A stretch of 64,000 nucleotides of DNA from Calothrix parasitica NIES-267 (GTDB lineage: Bacteria; Cyanobacteriota; Cyanobacteriia; Cyanobacteriales; Nostocaceae): assembly GCF_002368095.1 (NCBI RefSeq), contig NZ_AP018227.1, positions 8,476,001-8,540,000 on the forward strand, written 5' to 3'. The position numbers and the translations under genes were made by a program. The notes under the pieces were generated by a model, which saw nothing but the letters and a program-made list of their open reading frames with translations, had not been told where the DNA came from and did no database searches. Position 1 is the stretch's first letter, and each line of letters opens with the position of its first letter. Of the stretch, positions 1 through 9,830 are shown piece by piece.

Positions 1-743
1 TGAGCTAAACAGACAATTTCTGTAATTGCTTCCCAATCTAAATCTGGTGCGATTTTGACAAAGATTGGTTTTTGCAAATTATTTTCTGCATTTAAAGCAT
101 CCAAAATAGAACCTAGCATGGCTGCATCTTGGAGTTTTCGCAATCCTGGGGTGTTGGGCGAAGAAACATTGACTACAAAGTAATCACCGTAATTTTTCAG
201 CAAGCTAAAGCTGTGACCATAATCATTTGCAGCTTCTTCTAAAGGTGTAACTTTGGATTTACCTAAATTTATACCTATAGGAATTATGGGGTTAGACTTT
301 GAAGTGCGTTTTGCTAAAAGTTCTTGCATTGCAGCCGCACCGCAATTATTAAAGCCCATACGGTTAAGAGCAGCTTCATCGCTTGGTAAACGAAACAAAC
401 GGGGACGAGGATTTCCCGGTTGTGCAAGTGATGTTACAGTCCCAATTTCTGCAAAACCGAAACCCAAACTAGACCACATAGAAGTCGCAACACCATCTTT
501 ATCAAATCCGGCTGCCAAACCTACGGGATTAGGAAATTGCAGTCCAAATAGCGATTGTGACAAACGGGAATCTTGCAAACACAACGATTGCTGCAAGCGA
601 CTTTTAACCAAACTTGCGGGTTGCATATCGCTATTATTTCCCAACCATTCTAGAGTACGAATCGTCTTTGAATGTAAGTTTTCGGGGTCTGCTTTGATTA
701 GATTAAATAAAAGCGGACGTAGTGCAGCTTGATAAATATCCAA
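1..743 (-). CDS. pyrD: Quinone-dependent dihydroorotate dehydrogenase, C-terminus cut by window edge
   Basis: Reading the minus strand from 743 gives a class 2 dihydroorotate dehydrogenase, which oxidises dihydroorotate to orotate in pyrimidine synthesis using membrane quinone. Seen: an N-terminal part starting DIYQAALRPLLFNLIKADPE, then NPVGLAAGFDKDG (FMN site), GTVTSLAQPGNPRPRLFRLP, RMGFNN, PIGINLGKSK and VNVSSPNTPGLR, all in the family order. No ATG is in frame before the upstream stop, so the start is probably the TTG at 741-743 (an in-frame TTG at 765-767 is the alternative). About 247 codons are present; the remaining third lies outside the window. Confidence 0.93.
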   Translation of the reverse strand, partial: MDIYQAALRPLLFNLIKADPENLHSKTIRTLEWLGNNSDMQPASLVKSRLQQSLCLQDSRLSQSLFGLQFPNPVGLAAGFDKDGVATSMWSSLGFGFAEIGTVTSLAQPGNPRPRLFRLPSDEAALNRMGFNNCGAAAMQELLAKRTSKSNPIIPIGINLGKSKVTPLEEAANDYGHSFSLLKNYGDYFVVNVSSPNTPGLRKLQDAAMLGSILDALNAENNLQKPIFVKIAPDLDWEAITEIVCLA

Positions 744-1102
744 TTTAGTTGAAAAAATAAAATACAATTACAGCTTTTGATAACGAGTTAGGAGTACGGT
801 GAATCACGAGTAGCAAATTCAAATTTATAAGTTACGCCTAACGTGAATTATAAATGTCCCTTATTCTACAAGGGTTTTGAAGCTCGCTCAAATATCGATT
901 TTTTATTTATCAAATTAATGATAATGGTTTGAGCAGTTAATCCACATAAGACGTAAGTTAATACTTACAAATTAATCATTATCCCCTTGTCCCCCTGTCT
1001 CCCAATTTCCCCCACTCCCGATCTGAAAATAATTAATAGCTAAAGTTAAGCCAGTATTTTGGGCATCTTATATATTAACAGGCTAAGTTTACCAATAATC
1101 AG
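744..1102. other. Intergenic region, divergent promoters likely
   Basis: This 359-base AT-rich gap separates pyrD (minus) from the GAF sensor gene (plus), so promoters for both must lie here. It holds a pyrimidine-rich STRR-like tract (about 982-1019, repeats of CCCCCTGTCTCC type) and a short GAGTTAGGAGT relic near 785. I see no open reading frame or RNA gene. Confidence 0.5.
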
Positions 1103-3952
1103 ATGAGGCAGCATCAAAAATTTACGGCCGCTGAACAGCAAATCTTCTCTTTGGGGCGCATCCTTCAAATTTTGAGAGAAGAGGACAATGCTGAAGTTCT
1201 GATTGAAAAGACTATTTCATACCTAAAGGAGCAGTTTGATTATTCATTAATTTGGATTGCTCTTTATGACCGTCTCAATCATATATTGTTCGGCAAAGGC
1301 GGAGCGACACCCGATAGTAATCTTGAAAATGCTTATTTGCAGCAACGGGTAGTTTTGAGTCCGGGGGATTTATTAGAACAAGTAGTTATTCAGCAGCGTC
1401 CGATGGGTGTAGCAGATTTGCGATTGGAAAAACGAGCGGAAGGATGGCAAGAAATAGCCACAAAGTTCGATATCCAAGGAACGATTATGCTACCTATCCG
1501 CCATAAAGACCGCTGTTTGGGTGTAGTAATGCTCGGTTCTAAACGCTGGGGTTACTTAATAGGTAGCGAAGCTAAGTCGCAGATAATGATTGTAGTTGGA
1601 GAACTTGCAGCAGCACTTTTTCGACTTGAAATAGATTTGCAATATAAGCAAACTAAGCGTCCGGATGAGGTCTTGCTGCGACTGCTGGAAAAATTAAGAA
1701 CTTTAGCAACTTTGGAACAAAGGTTAGAAGCTGTAGTATCTGCGACTCACCAGTTTATTGTCCCTACTCGAACAAATGTTTACTGGTTTGACCCCCAAGA
1801 ACGTTATTTTTGGCGGAGAATCAGCACTCAATGTTTTAACCTAGGGAAAATTTCCAATAAAAAACAAACAAAAGATAGTTTAACAGTAGAAGATTTAAGC
1901 GATTTTTATTATGCAATGTCCGCGAATCAACTAGTTTGGATTGGAGAAGGACGCAGCTCGCTGAAAAGTTACAGCACTAAAAAACTACTCAAAATTCTTG
2001 ATGTACGCAGCCTTTTAGTTGCTCCAATTCTTTGGCAAAAAGATTTGTTGGGATTTTTAGCAGTTGAAGGTAAAGAACCTCGCATTTGGACTGAAGTAGA
2101 TAAAAACTTTGTTAAAGGGGCCGCAGGATTAATTTCTTTGGTTTCTCTTACCGAAAATATGGAAACCAATATCCAACAAATTCAAGAAGACGCTCAACTC
2201 CAAAGTCAGATTGTAGAGGGTATTTATAACGATGAAAATATTGAGCAAGTTTTAGATAACTGTGCCCGAAAAGTTTTAAAAAGATTAGGTGCTAATAGAT
2301 TTTTACTATTGTTTTGCGACCAAAACCTATACGAATATAACTTTTTTTACCAAAGCCAACTATCAAATCAGCGACCTTTAAACTTTAATTTAGAAGCATT
2401 AAAAGAGGTAGATGCAAAACTTTTGGAGCGTTCAACTCAAGCTGTAGGTGTGGAGAATTTAGAAGAAGATTTACGATTTTTTAACTGGCGCTCTTCTTTG
2501 CTGCAAGCTCGATTGCGCTCGGTCTTAGTTAGCAACTGCGCTCCTCAAAAGGTACCAGATGTAATTTTAATGATTGGGAGTGAGAACAATCGCTCTTGGA
2601 CAACTGTAGAAAAAGAGTTATTCCAAGTAGTTGCTCAACAAATTGGAGCCGTTGTTCGCCAGTGGCAGCTGCATCAACAAATCCAGCATCAGCAAAAAAT
2701 TTGGCATACTTTTGGGCAAAGTTTACGCATTCTCGAACCCGTACAAGATTGTCAAGCTACTGAAGCAGAAAAAGATCCATTAGCTACGGTACTCGAACAG
2801 ATAGCTACAATTATTAATTGCCCCTTAGTTTTACTCTTATCTTGGAATCCTGGCGAAAAATTTGCAAAAATTATACCTGGTGTAGTTGCTAATAACAATT
2901 TCACTGTTGCTACAGATGTAGATATACCACTGCAAACAGATATTATTATCCACTCAGCGCTAAACGCAGAAGGTTTAGTCAGCATTAATGCTTCGGATTT
3001 ACCAGAATCCACCAGATACTGGCTTTACGGTTCCGGAATTGAAGAAATTTTGCTGATAGCTTTACGCACGCGGCACGAATATGAGCCTACTGGCATAATA
3101 TTGATGGCGGATTACCCACAGCGACAGTGGTCTCCAGAAACGTTGGATGCTGTAGAAACTCTCGTCAACCAGCTAGCTTGGTCTCGTCGGCAAAAACAAG
3201 TTACTCAATTTCTTTATTCAAAAACCGAAGAATTGCAGCAGTTGAACTGGTATAAACATCGGCGTTTTGAAGATATACGTCAAAATACTGTGACATTATT
3301 AAGTCAAATGCACGACTTGGGGGTTCCAGAAAATCAACTAGCTTTGACACGCTATCAGCAATTACTGCGACAGCTGGATAATACCGTTGCTTCAACAACT
3401 GCACTATTAAAGCTCGAACAGTGGCAGTTTACTTTTAATAGAGAAACGATAGCAATTGCTAGTTTAATCAAGGGTGCTTTGAAAGGAGTTAACAAACTGC
3501 TCAAGCATCATAAACTTTGGGTAGGGGTGCATGGATTGGGACAAAATTCTGGAGGTGAGGAGTCATATATTGATGATTCTTTAATATCTAACTCACAGTT
3601 GAAAATAACTGGGGACATCGTAAAAATTGAGTTAATTTTGAGCGAATTATTAATTGCTGCTTGTCATCGTTCTCAAAATAGCGGCAGAATCGATATTTGG
3701 TGTCGTCGTTTGGAACCGCAAACCTTAGAAATATCCATTACAGACAACGGTACTATTCATCCCCAACTGCTAGAAGAGTTACAGCAGGAAGACTTTTCCG
3801 ATGTCCTTGCTGTGGGTTTAATCAAACAACCACCCATAAAGCATCTATCAATATGTAAAAAACTGATACAGCAGCTTGAAGGACAATTGGATTTTTATCA
3901 ATTACCAGATGCTAGGGTAGTTAGTCGTTTGCTTTTACCGATTGGGGAATAG
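1103..3952 (+). CDS. Multi-GAF sensor protein with degenerate histidine-kinase-like C-terminus
   Basis: A 949-residue soluble protein. It appears to contain four GAF-type modules (roughly residues 30-180, 205-350, 375-525 and 565-705); the second ends with LLVAPILWQKDLLGFLAVEG, a typical GAF strand pattern. A helical segment (about 710-800) and an ATPase-like C-terminus follow. The latter has an N-box-like stretch (KIELILSELLIAACHRS) and ITDNGTIHP where active kinases have DxGxG, but no clear G2 glycine box. The canonical HELRTPL phospho-acceptor motif is absent. It is probably a signalling protein whose kinase core has lost or changed activity. No bilin-binding cysteine motif was recognised. 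Downstream is an STRR tract. Confidence 0.8.
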   Translation: MRQHQKFTAAEQQIFSLGRILQILREEDNAEVLIEKTISYLKEQFDYSLIWIALYDRLNHILFGKGGATPDSNLENAYLQQRVVLSPGDLLEQVVIQQRPMGVADLRLEKRAEGWQEIATKFDIQGTIMLPIRHKDRCLGVVMLGSKRWGYLIGSEAKSQIMIVVGELAAALFRLEIDLQYKQTKRPDEVLLRLLEKLRTLATLEQRLEAVVSATHQFIVPTRTNVYWFDPQERYFWRRISTQCFNLGKISNKKQTKDSLTVEDLSDFYYAMSANQLVWIGEGRSSLKSYSTKKLLKILDVRSLLVAPILWQKDLLGFLAVEGKEPRIWTEVDKNFVKGAAGLISLVSLTENMETNIQQIQEDAQLQSQIVEGIYNDENIEQVLDNCARKVLKRLGANRFLLLFCDQNLYEYNFFYQSQLSNQRPLNFNLEALKEVDAKLLERSTQAVGVENLEEDLRFFNWRSSLLQARLRSVLVSNCAPQKVPDVILMIGSENNRSWTTVEKELFQVVAQQIGAVVRQWQLHQQIQHQQKIWHTFGQSLRILEPVQDCQATEAEKDPLATVLEQIATIINCPLVLLLSWNPGEKFAKIIPGVVANNNFTVATDVDIPLQTDIIIHSALNAEGLVSINASDLPESTRYWLYGSGIEEILLIALRTRHEYEPTGIILMADYPQRQWSPETLDAVETLVNQLAWSRRQKQVTQFLYSKTEELQQLNWYKHRRFEDIRQNTVTLLSQMHDLGVPENQLALTRYQQLLRQLDNTVASTTALLKLEQWQFTFNRETIAIASLIKGALKGVNKLLKHHKLWVGVHGLGQNSGGEESYIDDSLISNSQLKITGDIVKIELILSELLIAACHRSQNSGRIDIWCRRLEPQTLEISITDNGTIHPQLLEELQQEDFSDVLAVGLIKQPPIKHLSICKKLIQQLEGQLDFYQLPDARVVSRLLLPIGE

Positions 3953-3959
3953 GGAATAA

Positions 3960-4115
3960 TAGTTAGGAGTTAAGAGTTAGGAGTAGTAAGTAATAAGTAA
4001 TAAGTAATGAGTAAGAAGTATGAGACTTTCCCTCACTCCCTCACTCACTCCCTCACTCACTCACTCTTCTACCCTATCTCCCCATCTCCCCATCTCCTTG
4101 TCTCCCCATCTCCCT
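3960..4115. repeat. STRR tracts (GGAGTTA/AAGTAAT type, then CTCACTCC and CCCATCT type)
   Basis: Degenerate heptamer-like tandem units follow the GAF gene, then a pyrimidine-rich run of CCCTCACT and ATCTCCCC units. They create a spurious in-frame N-terminal extension (from about 4020) in front of the DUF2256 gene, which is excluded here. Confidence 0.75.
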
Positions 4116-4151
4116 GGTTATAATAAATTTTTCGTAAATCATAAAACTTAC

Positions 4152-4319
4152 ATGGGACGCAACCGTTCTAAATCGGATTTACCATCCAAAATGTGTCCGG
4201 TGTGTCAGCGTCCTTTTACCTGGCGCAAAAAGTGGGCAGATTGCTGGGATGACGTAAAATATTGTTCTGAACGTTGCCGTCGTCGGCGTTCGGAAGCGAA
4301 TAAAAATATTGATTGTTAA
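4152..4319 (+). CDS. DUF2256 small zinc-binding-type protein
   Basis: A 55-residue basic protein with the DUF2256 signature: [14 protein letters not shown] followed by the [10 protein letters not shown] cysteine pair. Four cysteines in CxxC pairs suggest one zinc site; the function of the family is not known. I chose the ATG at 4152 ([11 protein letters not shown]) because everything upstream in the same frame is translated tandem repeat, and 50-60 residues is the usual family length. It lies alone between the GAF sensor and the asparaginase gene. Confidence 0.88.
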   Translation: MGRNRSKSDLPSKMCPVCQRPFTWRKKWADCWDDVKYCSERCRRRRSEANKNIDC

Positions 4320-4475
4320 GTGTTTGGAAGTGAGATTATAGATATTAATTCTCAATATCTCAAACCGGAGCAAACCTAAATAGATAATCATGAATCACTA
4401 ATAAGTCTTCTTTTCGTTTCACTAATGGCTAATTGCCAATAAATTTTTCTATAAAACCACACAAAACTAATACAA

Positions 4476-5429
4476 ATGAATCTCAAGGTACAACCTAAAT
4501 TAATAATTCACGGTGGAGCAGGTAGTTCTCTCCAAGGTAAAGGAGGAGTGGACAAGGTACGTAGCTCTCTCTATAAGGTAATAGAAGAGGTTTATTCTCT
4601 GCTGATGTCTGGTGGTAGTGCAAGTGAAGCGGTGGTCAAGGGTTGTCAAATGTTAGAAGATGACTCTTGTTTTAACGCTGGTACTGGTTCGGTGCTGCAA
4701 TCGGATGGTCAAGTCCGCATGAGTGCTGCTTTAATGGATGGCACGAAACAAAGTTTTAGCGGTGTAATTAATATCACGCGAATTAAAAACCCGATTGATT
4801 TAGCACAAGCTTTACAAAGTTCTCCAGACCGAGTTCTCTCGGATTATGGTGCTGCGGAGTTCGCAAGAGAATTACAGATTCCCAGCTACAATCCTCTAAC
4901 TGACCTACGTTTAGAAGAGTGGTTGCAAGAACGGCAAGATGACTTTAAAAAGTCTATGGCTGGAGTTGTAGCTGAGAAAGAATTGGTATCAAACAGCAAC
5001 GCTGGGCGCGGCACCATTGGCGTAGTGGCTTTGGATAGTCAAGGCAATCTATCGGTTGGCACTTCTACCGGTGGTAAAGGTTTCGAGCGCATAGGACGTG
5101 TCAGTGATTCTGCGATGCCTGCCGGTAATTATGCTAACAATTATGCGGCGGTAAGCTGTACGGGTATTGGTGAAGATATTATCGATGAATGCTTGGCACC
5201 ACGGATTGTGGTGCGTGTAGGTGATGGGATGACACTTCAAGATGCAATGCAGCGTTCGTTTACTGAATCCCAAGAAAATAAGCGGGATTTGGGAGCCATT
5301 GCAATTGATGCAAAAGGAATGATTGCTTGGGGTAAAACCAGTGAAGTATTGCTTGCTGCTTACCACGACGGCAAAAATATCGGAGATACATTGGAAGCAT
5401 CCGAAGAGATGCAGGTTGGGAGTTGCTAA
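4476..5429 (+). CDS. iaaA: Isoaspartyl peptidase / plant-type L-asparaginase
   Basis: A 317-residue Ntn-hydrolase that cleaves itself before a threonine and then hydrolyses beta-aspartyl peptides and asparagine. Seen: IIHGGAGS near residue 10, CFNAGTGSVL at 65-74, the autoproteolysis site AGRGTIGVVA with T180 as predicted nucleophile, and GTSTGG downstream. Length and motif order fit the plant-type family; the bacterial glycosylasparaginase branch is less likely. It is convergent with glmU; the 160 bases between them are packed with complementary tandem repeats. Confidence 0.92.
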   Translation: MNLKVQPKLIIHGGAGSSLQGKGGVDKVRSSLYKVIEEVYSLLMSGGSASEAVVKGCQMLEDDSCFNAGTGSVLQSDGQVRMSAALMDGTKQSFSGVINITRIKNPIDLAQALQSSPDRVLSDYGAAEFARELQIPSYNPLTDLRLEEWLQERQDDFKKSMAGVVAEKELVSNSNAGRGTIGVVALDSQGNLSVGTSTGGKGFERIGRVSDSAMPAGNYANNYAAVSCTGIGEDIIDECLAPRIVVRVGDGMTLQDAMQRSFTESQENKRDLGAIAIDAKGMIAWGKTSEVLLAAYHDGKNIGDTLEASEEMQVGSC

Positions 5430-5432
5430 TTA

Positions 5433-5588
5433 AGGTTAAAGGTTAGAGGTCAAAGGTCAAAGGTTTTAAGGAGTTAGGAGTTAGGAGTTAGGAGTTAGGA
5501 GTTAGGAGTTAAAAGTTAGGAGTTAAAAGTTAGGAGTTAAAATTTTTAACCTTCAACCTTCAACCTTTAACCTTTAACCTTTGACCTT
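5433..5588. repeat. STRR with self-complementary flanks between convergent genes
   Basis: Units of AGGTTAA/AGGTCAA, then at least five GGAGTTA heptamers, then TTAACCT/TTGACCT units that are the reverse complement of the first set. The transcript from either side could form a long hairpin, so the tract may serve as a two-way terminator for iaaA and glmU (inference). Confidence 0.75.
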
Positions 5589-5590
5589 TC

Positions 5591-6946
5591 CTACTCCTTA
5601 CTCTTCTGAACCCATCCTTCTTTAATGGTTTGACGCTGACGAGCAATAACTAAGCTGTTGTCGGGGACATCATCTGTGATGGTTGAGCCGGCTGCTACGT
5701 ATGCATTATCACCGACAGTGATTGGTGCAATTAGAACGCTGTTGCAACCAGTTCCGGTGTTGTTACCGATGATAGTTTTATGTTTTTTCACACCATCGTA
5801 GTTGGCTGTAATGGTACCCCCACCAATATTTGATTCCGTACCAATGGTTGTATCTCCTAAATACGACAAGTGGGCGGTTTTGCTACCGTTGCCCAGTTTG
5901 GTATTTTTCAATTCTACGAAGTTACCTATGCGGCATTTTTCACCGACTTCAGCATGACCGCGTAAGTGAGCGTAGGGACCAATTTGGGTTCCGTTTTGGA
6001 CTGTACTATCAGTAATTACTGAATATTTAGCGGTAACGTTTTCGCCAATTAAACTATTTTCAACTAAACTTCCAGGCCCAATTCGACTTCCTGCTTTAAT
6101 AACTGTATTGCCCCTTAAATGTGTCTGGGGTTCAATAATTACGTCTGGCTCTAATTCTACTGTTTCATCAATGGTAATACTGGCGGAGTCTATCAAAGTA
6201 ACACCAGCTTTCATCCATTGTTCTTTGATTCTTACCTGTAATATATCGTAAGCTGCTGATAATTGTAAGCGGTCATTGATGCCTCCAATTTCTTGGAAAT
6301 CTTCTACATCTACCGCCATGACTGGAGTTACTTGAGTTACGGCATCGGTAAGATAATATTCTTTTTGAGCGTTGTTTGCTTCTAAGTGAGGTAGTATCTT
6401 TTCCAAATCTGGCCAACGAAAACAGTAAACTCCAGCATTGATGCGCTGATTTTCTTTTTGAGCAGAAGTACAATCTTTGTCTTCTACAATTTGCTGTACT
6501 ACATTGTTCTCATCGCAAAAAACTCGCCCATAACCTTTAGGATTGGGGAGCTTTGCTGTAAGAACAGTAGCTGCATTTTGATTTTCTTGATGGATTTGCA
6601 AGAAATTTTTTAGAGTTTCGCTGCGTAGTAATGGTACATCACCATTAAGGATAAGCAAGTCCCCATTGTAGCCTTTTAAGTTAGGCAGTAACTGTTGGAT
6701 GGCATGACCCGTTCCTAACTGCACGGTTTGTTCTACAAATTCTAAATCGGGAATCGGTTGCAAGGCTGTTTTTACCTCTTGTGCTTGATACCCGACAATC
6801 ACCATCCGACGTTCTGGTTGGAGCGGTTCAACACTCTGAATCACTCTTTCTACAAGTGATTTTCCTCCTAAAGAATGTAAAACCTTGGGTAGGTTTGATT
6901 TCATTCTTGTACCGCGTCCAGCCGCTAAAATTGCTACTACTACCAT
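5591..6946 (-). CDS. glmU: Bifunctional N-acetylglucosamine-1-phosphate uridyltransferase / glucosamine-1-phosphate acetyltransferase
   Basis: A 451-residue cytoplasmic enzyme that acetylates glucosamine-1-phosphate and then makes UDP-GlcNAc for peptidoglycan and envelope glycans. The N-terminal uridyltransferase carries [15 protein letters not shown] (residues 7-21) and LNGDVPLL; the C-terminal half is a left-handed beta-helix of hexapeptide repeats, with the acetyltransferase motifs [11 protein letters not shown] and [11 protein letters not shown]. Length matches the family. It starts with ATG and lies about 100 bases downstream of the HD-GYP regulator on the same strand. Confidence 0.97.
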   Translation of the reverse strand: MVVVAILAAGRGTRMKSNLPKVLHSLGGKSLVERVIQSVEPLQPERRMVIVGYQAQEVKTALQPIPDLEFVEQTVQLGTGHAIQQLLPNLKGYNGDLLILNGDVPLLRSETLKNFLQIHQENQNAATVLTAKLPNPKGYGRVFCDENNVVQQIVEDKDCTSAQKENQRINAGVYCFRWPDLEKILPHLEANNAQKEYYLTDAVTQVTPVMAVDVEDFQEIGGINDRLQLSAAYDILQVRIKEQWMKAGVTLIDSASITIDETVELEPDVIIEPQTHLRGNTVIKAGSRIGPGSLVENSLIGENVTAKYSVITDSTVQNGTQIGPYAHLRGHAEVGEKCRIGNFVELKNTKLGNGSKTAHLSYLGDTTIGTESNIGGGTITANYDGVKKHKTIIGNNTGTGCNSVLIAPITVGDNAYVAAGSTITDDVPDNSLVIARQRQTIKEGWVQKSKE

Positions 6947-7043
6947 AATCAGCCAACAGCTATAAGTAAATACGATTGCATATTTTATTTTCGGCTTAAA
7001 TATACCCGATTACATAGCAAACCGAAATGTTAATCGCTTACAA

Positions 7044-8297
7044 TTAGCTGTTATTTATAGTGCTGATAAATTCAGTAAACTGCTGCATGAGTTTTTTGTC
7101 ACGCCAACCTTTTTCTGTTTCTTCCATCATGATTGATAATGCTTCGGTTGGCGTAAAGGCTTTTTTATAAGGTCTTTCGCTCGTTAAAGCATCATAAATG
7201 TCAATCAGTTGAAAGACTTGAGCCAAGAAAGGAATTTCATTCTCCTTTAGCCCGTCAGGATAGCCAGAACCATCCCAGCGTTCGTGGTGGCTGCGAATAA
7301 TGGGGATTACTCCGCGCATACTACGCAATGGCTGACAGATTTGTTCTCCAATTAAAACGTGCTGTCGCATTTCTTCCCACTCATCAGGAGTCAATTTTCC
7401 TTTTTTGAGCAATACCGAATCAGAAATCCCGACCTTACCAATATCATGAAGATAACCCCCCCACATTAAATCCCGAACTTGATAGCGTGTAAGCCCAAGA
7501 TATTCGCCGAAAGCTTTACCTAGGTTTACTAATCGTTCGCAATGGTCTCCCGTGTTGGGGTCGCGACTTTCAATTGCTCTCGCAATCGAAAACAGTGCTT
7601 TCTCAGCATGGTCTAAATCTTCATTCAAGCGTTTTTGGCGTACCAAGGACTTCACCCGTGCAGCCAACTCAACTCTGTCAAAGGGTTTACTAAGAAAATC
7701 ATCCGCTCCTACTTCTATCCCCCGGATTCGCGACCTTCTATCGTTTAAAGCCGTAATGAAAATCACCGGGATCAACCTTGTTTGCTCGTCCTGCTTCAAT
7801 ATTTGACAAACTTCAAAGCCATCCATTTCTGGCATCATTACATCTAGCAAAATCAAATCCGGTTGCTTTTGAGCAACTAAATGTACGGCAGTAGAACCAC
7901 TTTCTGCTTCAATAACTTCGTAGCCTTCCATTCCTAGAAGAGCTACTGCTGTCATCCGACTAGCCGCATGGTCGTCAACTACCAAAACTTTGGGGGCATC
8001 ATTTTCAAAGTTATTTAATGTGTATCCCTTCTTCTGCAAGGTTGTTGAGACTAATAAATCGTTACTAGCATTTTTCAATACATAATTACTAGAGTCCTCG
8101 CTGTCAGTTTCTTTTATCTTTAAATCATGATTGGATAACTCCGACCTATGACGTTCCGATTCCGTTGGTAAGGCATGATTTTTACCGATTCCATGATATG
8201 AGGTTGTGGGGTTTGACCCACTAACTTTTACGTCGGTAGAGCCTGTATAATTGGATTTCCATTGAATCACAAAGGTACTCCATTTGTTTAGCAACAA
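7044..8297 (-). CDS. Response regulator with HD-GYP output domain (cyclic-di-GMP phosphodiesterase type)
   Basis: A 417-residue protein: a disordered N-terminal ~100 residues, a receiver domain (D108/D109, phospho-acceptor D152 in LILLDVMMPEMDG, K204), a short linker, and an HD-GYP domain with HDIGK at 284-288, SHHER at 336-340 and GSGYPDG at 343-349. HD-GYP domains usually hydrolyse cyclic di-GMP; the RpfG arrangement is the same. No sensor kinase is adjacent. No ATG occurs in frame between the upstream stop and the receiver, so translation probably begins at TTG 8295-8297 or the GTG at codon 10; the exact start is uncertain. Confidence 0.9.
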   Translation of the reverse strand: MLLNKWSTFVIQWKSNYTGSTDVKVSGSNPTTSYHGIGKNHALPTESERHRSELSNHDLKIKETDSEDSSNYVLKNASNDLLVSTTLQKKGYTLNNFENDAPKVLVVDDHAASRMTAVALLGMEGYEVIEAESGSTAVHLVAQKQPDLILLDVMMPEMDGFEVCQILKQDEQTRLIPVIFITALNDRRSRIRGIEVGADDFLSKPFDRVELAARVKSLVRQKRLNEDLDHAEKALFSIARAIESRDPNTGDHCERLVNLGKAFGEYLGLTRYQVRDLMWGGYLHDIGKVGISDSVLLKKGKLTPDEWEEMRQHVLIGEQICQPLRSMRGVIPIIRSHHERWDGSGYPDGLKENEIPFLAQVFQLIDIYDALTSERPYKKAFTPTEALSIMMEETEKGWRDKKLMQQFTEFISTINNS

Positions 8298-8842
8298 TGC
8301 AATATGCTCAACAACTAGTTTAGTACTTTAATGTATTTTAAAAAGCATTTTTAAAGGCTTATAATTATTTGTGCCTAATTACTTTGCTTAAAAACACAAG
8401 ACTAATTGTTTTAATATTTTTTTTAATAATGTAGATAAATGATGGCTACATTTTATCAAATTTCAGTAATTATAGTATGGCTAATTAAAGCCAATTATAA
8501 ATCAGGTTTTACACGGAGATTTATATTTAAATCTACATTTACATAATCTTTAAATCACGGTATTTACATTAGATTTTTTGCTTTTTTTGTTGTAGAAAAT
8601 GATTTATTGTCTTGTATTTATAGTAGTTTCGCCGAATGGGTAATATATTTGTTTATCTATGTACGATACTAACAGCAGTAATGCTGAACAATTTACAAGT
8701 ACTATTTATTACATTTTCTTCAACTTTGATAGCTTCAGATATTAAGTATTAATTTTAACTATATTTTTTAACTACGTAATGCGAGAAGTTGCGGTTATGT
8801 ACAAATAGATATGATACAAGCAATTGCCGCAAGCAGTGTTAA
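8298..8842. other. Intergenic, AT-rich, nothing recognised
   Basis: This 545-base gap lies upstream of the HD-GYP regulator and downstream of the MnmD-like gene, both on the minus strand. It is very AT-rich, has no open frame with coding character, and shows no tRNA-like fold or strong terminator. It should contain the HD-GYP promoter. Confidence 0.5.
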
Positions 8843-9757
8843 CTAATATACATTAGACCAGCGTTTACGCCAACGTGATGTAGCTTCTAAGTTAGATGTT
8901 TGTTGTTCTATTTCGCGCCGCTGGATAATAGTTTCGGGGGTGTCAGTTAGCTCTGGGTCTCGGTAGGGAACCGCAGCACGAGTTCGTAAATGTTCTTTTT
9001 CTGGTTGCGAGAGGTCAGGGAATTTGTGTACTGGAGAATTTGAACTATTTGTTTGTGTACTTGTTTTAGATGAGGTATTAAATCCTGCTATGGTACCGGG
9101 GGCTTTTCTACCGACGGGAGAAGTTGAACTGATACTCAATCCAGTATTTACCAGCGCCGTGCGTACAGAAGCAGCGCAAGAATAAGTAGCTAGCAAACCA
9201 TCTGACTGTAAACACTGAGAAACTAGCTGTAAAAATTCTATTGTCCACAGGTGAGGGCAGTGAGGAGGTGAAAAAGGGTCAAGAAAAATTGCGTCGGCTT
9301 TGAAGCCAGATTGATACACCTGATTGATTTTATCCCTAGCATCACCAATTAACAGTTTGGCTTTTAAGGATTGTTTTTGCACCTGATGTTCAAAAGCTAA
9401 CTTAGTCAAGCTATCTATCAAATTAGTATTCCAATTCTCAAATAATTGATGTTCAATTGCTGCTTGGGGTACTCTTGGGTTTATTTCTAAACCAATTATT
9501 TCTATACAGCAATCGGGATTAATTTCCCAAATTTTTTCAATTGCTGTTGCCGTGTTGTATCCTAGTCCATAACAAACATCTAATAATCGCAAAACTGGTA
9601 GTGAAGCTTTTTCTATTAATAAAGTAGGAACAACATATTTAAAATAACTTTCTTGTTTGGCTCCGAAATGACTGTGAAATAATTCGTTAAATTCTTTAGA
9701 AAAGAAAGTCTTGGAGCCATCTGCCGTGGGTTGAGGTGTAAAGTCTTGATTAGACAT
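8843..9757 (-). CDS. MnmC/MnmD-like tRNA (mnm5s2U) methyltransferase family protein
   Basis: A 304-residue SAM-dependent methyltransferase of the DUF752/MnmC-N type. Seen: the N-terminal DGSKTFFSKEFNELFHSHFGA, typical of the family, motif I LLDVCYGLGYNT, IIGLEINP, GDARD and the catalytic-region IFLDPFSPPHCPHLWT. Known relatives finish 5-methylaminomethyl-2-thiouridine at tRNA position 34; this protein lacks the FAD oxidase half of MnmC. An Asn/Ser/Thr-rich insertion (FNTSSKTSTQTNSSN) sits where the family has a short loop, after KAPGTIAGF. It is divergent from the sulfurtransferase gene. Confidence 0.82.
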   Translation of the reverse strand: MSNQDFTPQPTADGSKTFFSKEFNELFHSHFGAKQESYFKYVVPTLLIEKASLPVLRLLDVCYGLGYNTATAIEKIWEINPDCCIEIIGLEINPRVPQAAIEHQLFENWNTNLIDSLTKLAFEHQVQKQSLKAKLLIGDARDKINQVYQSGFKADAIFLDPFSPPHCPHLWTIEFLQLVSQCLQSDGLLATYSCAASVRTALVNTGLSISSTSPVGRKAPGTIAGFNTSSKTSTQTNSSNSPVHKFPDLSQPEKEHLRTRAAVPYRDPELTDTPETIIQRREIEQQTSNLEATSRWRKRWSNVY

Positions 9758-9830
9758 TATATTTTAGATTGCGAATTTTAGTAAAGCTCTTAGTTGATGA
9801 TCCACATCCTACGGATGAAAATTGATAATT

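Noticed and set aside
253-732. 159-residue plus-strand open frame
   Set aside because: It is antisense to pyrD, whose motifs are clear on the minus strand.
4020-4151. N-terminal extension of the DUF2256 gene rich in SLTPSLTP
   Set aside because: It is translated tandem repeat; the family begins at the ATG at 4152.
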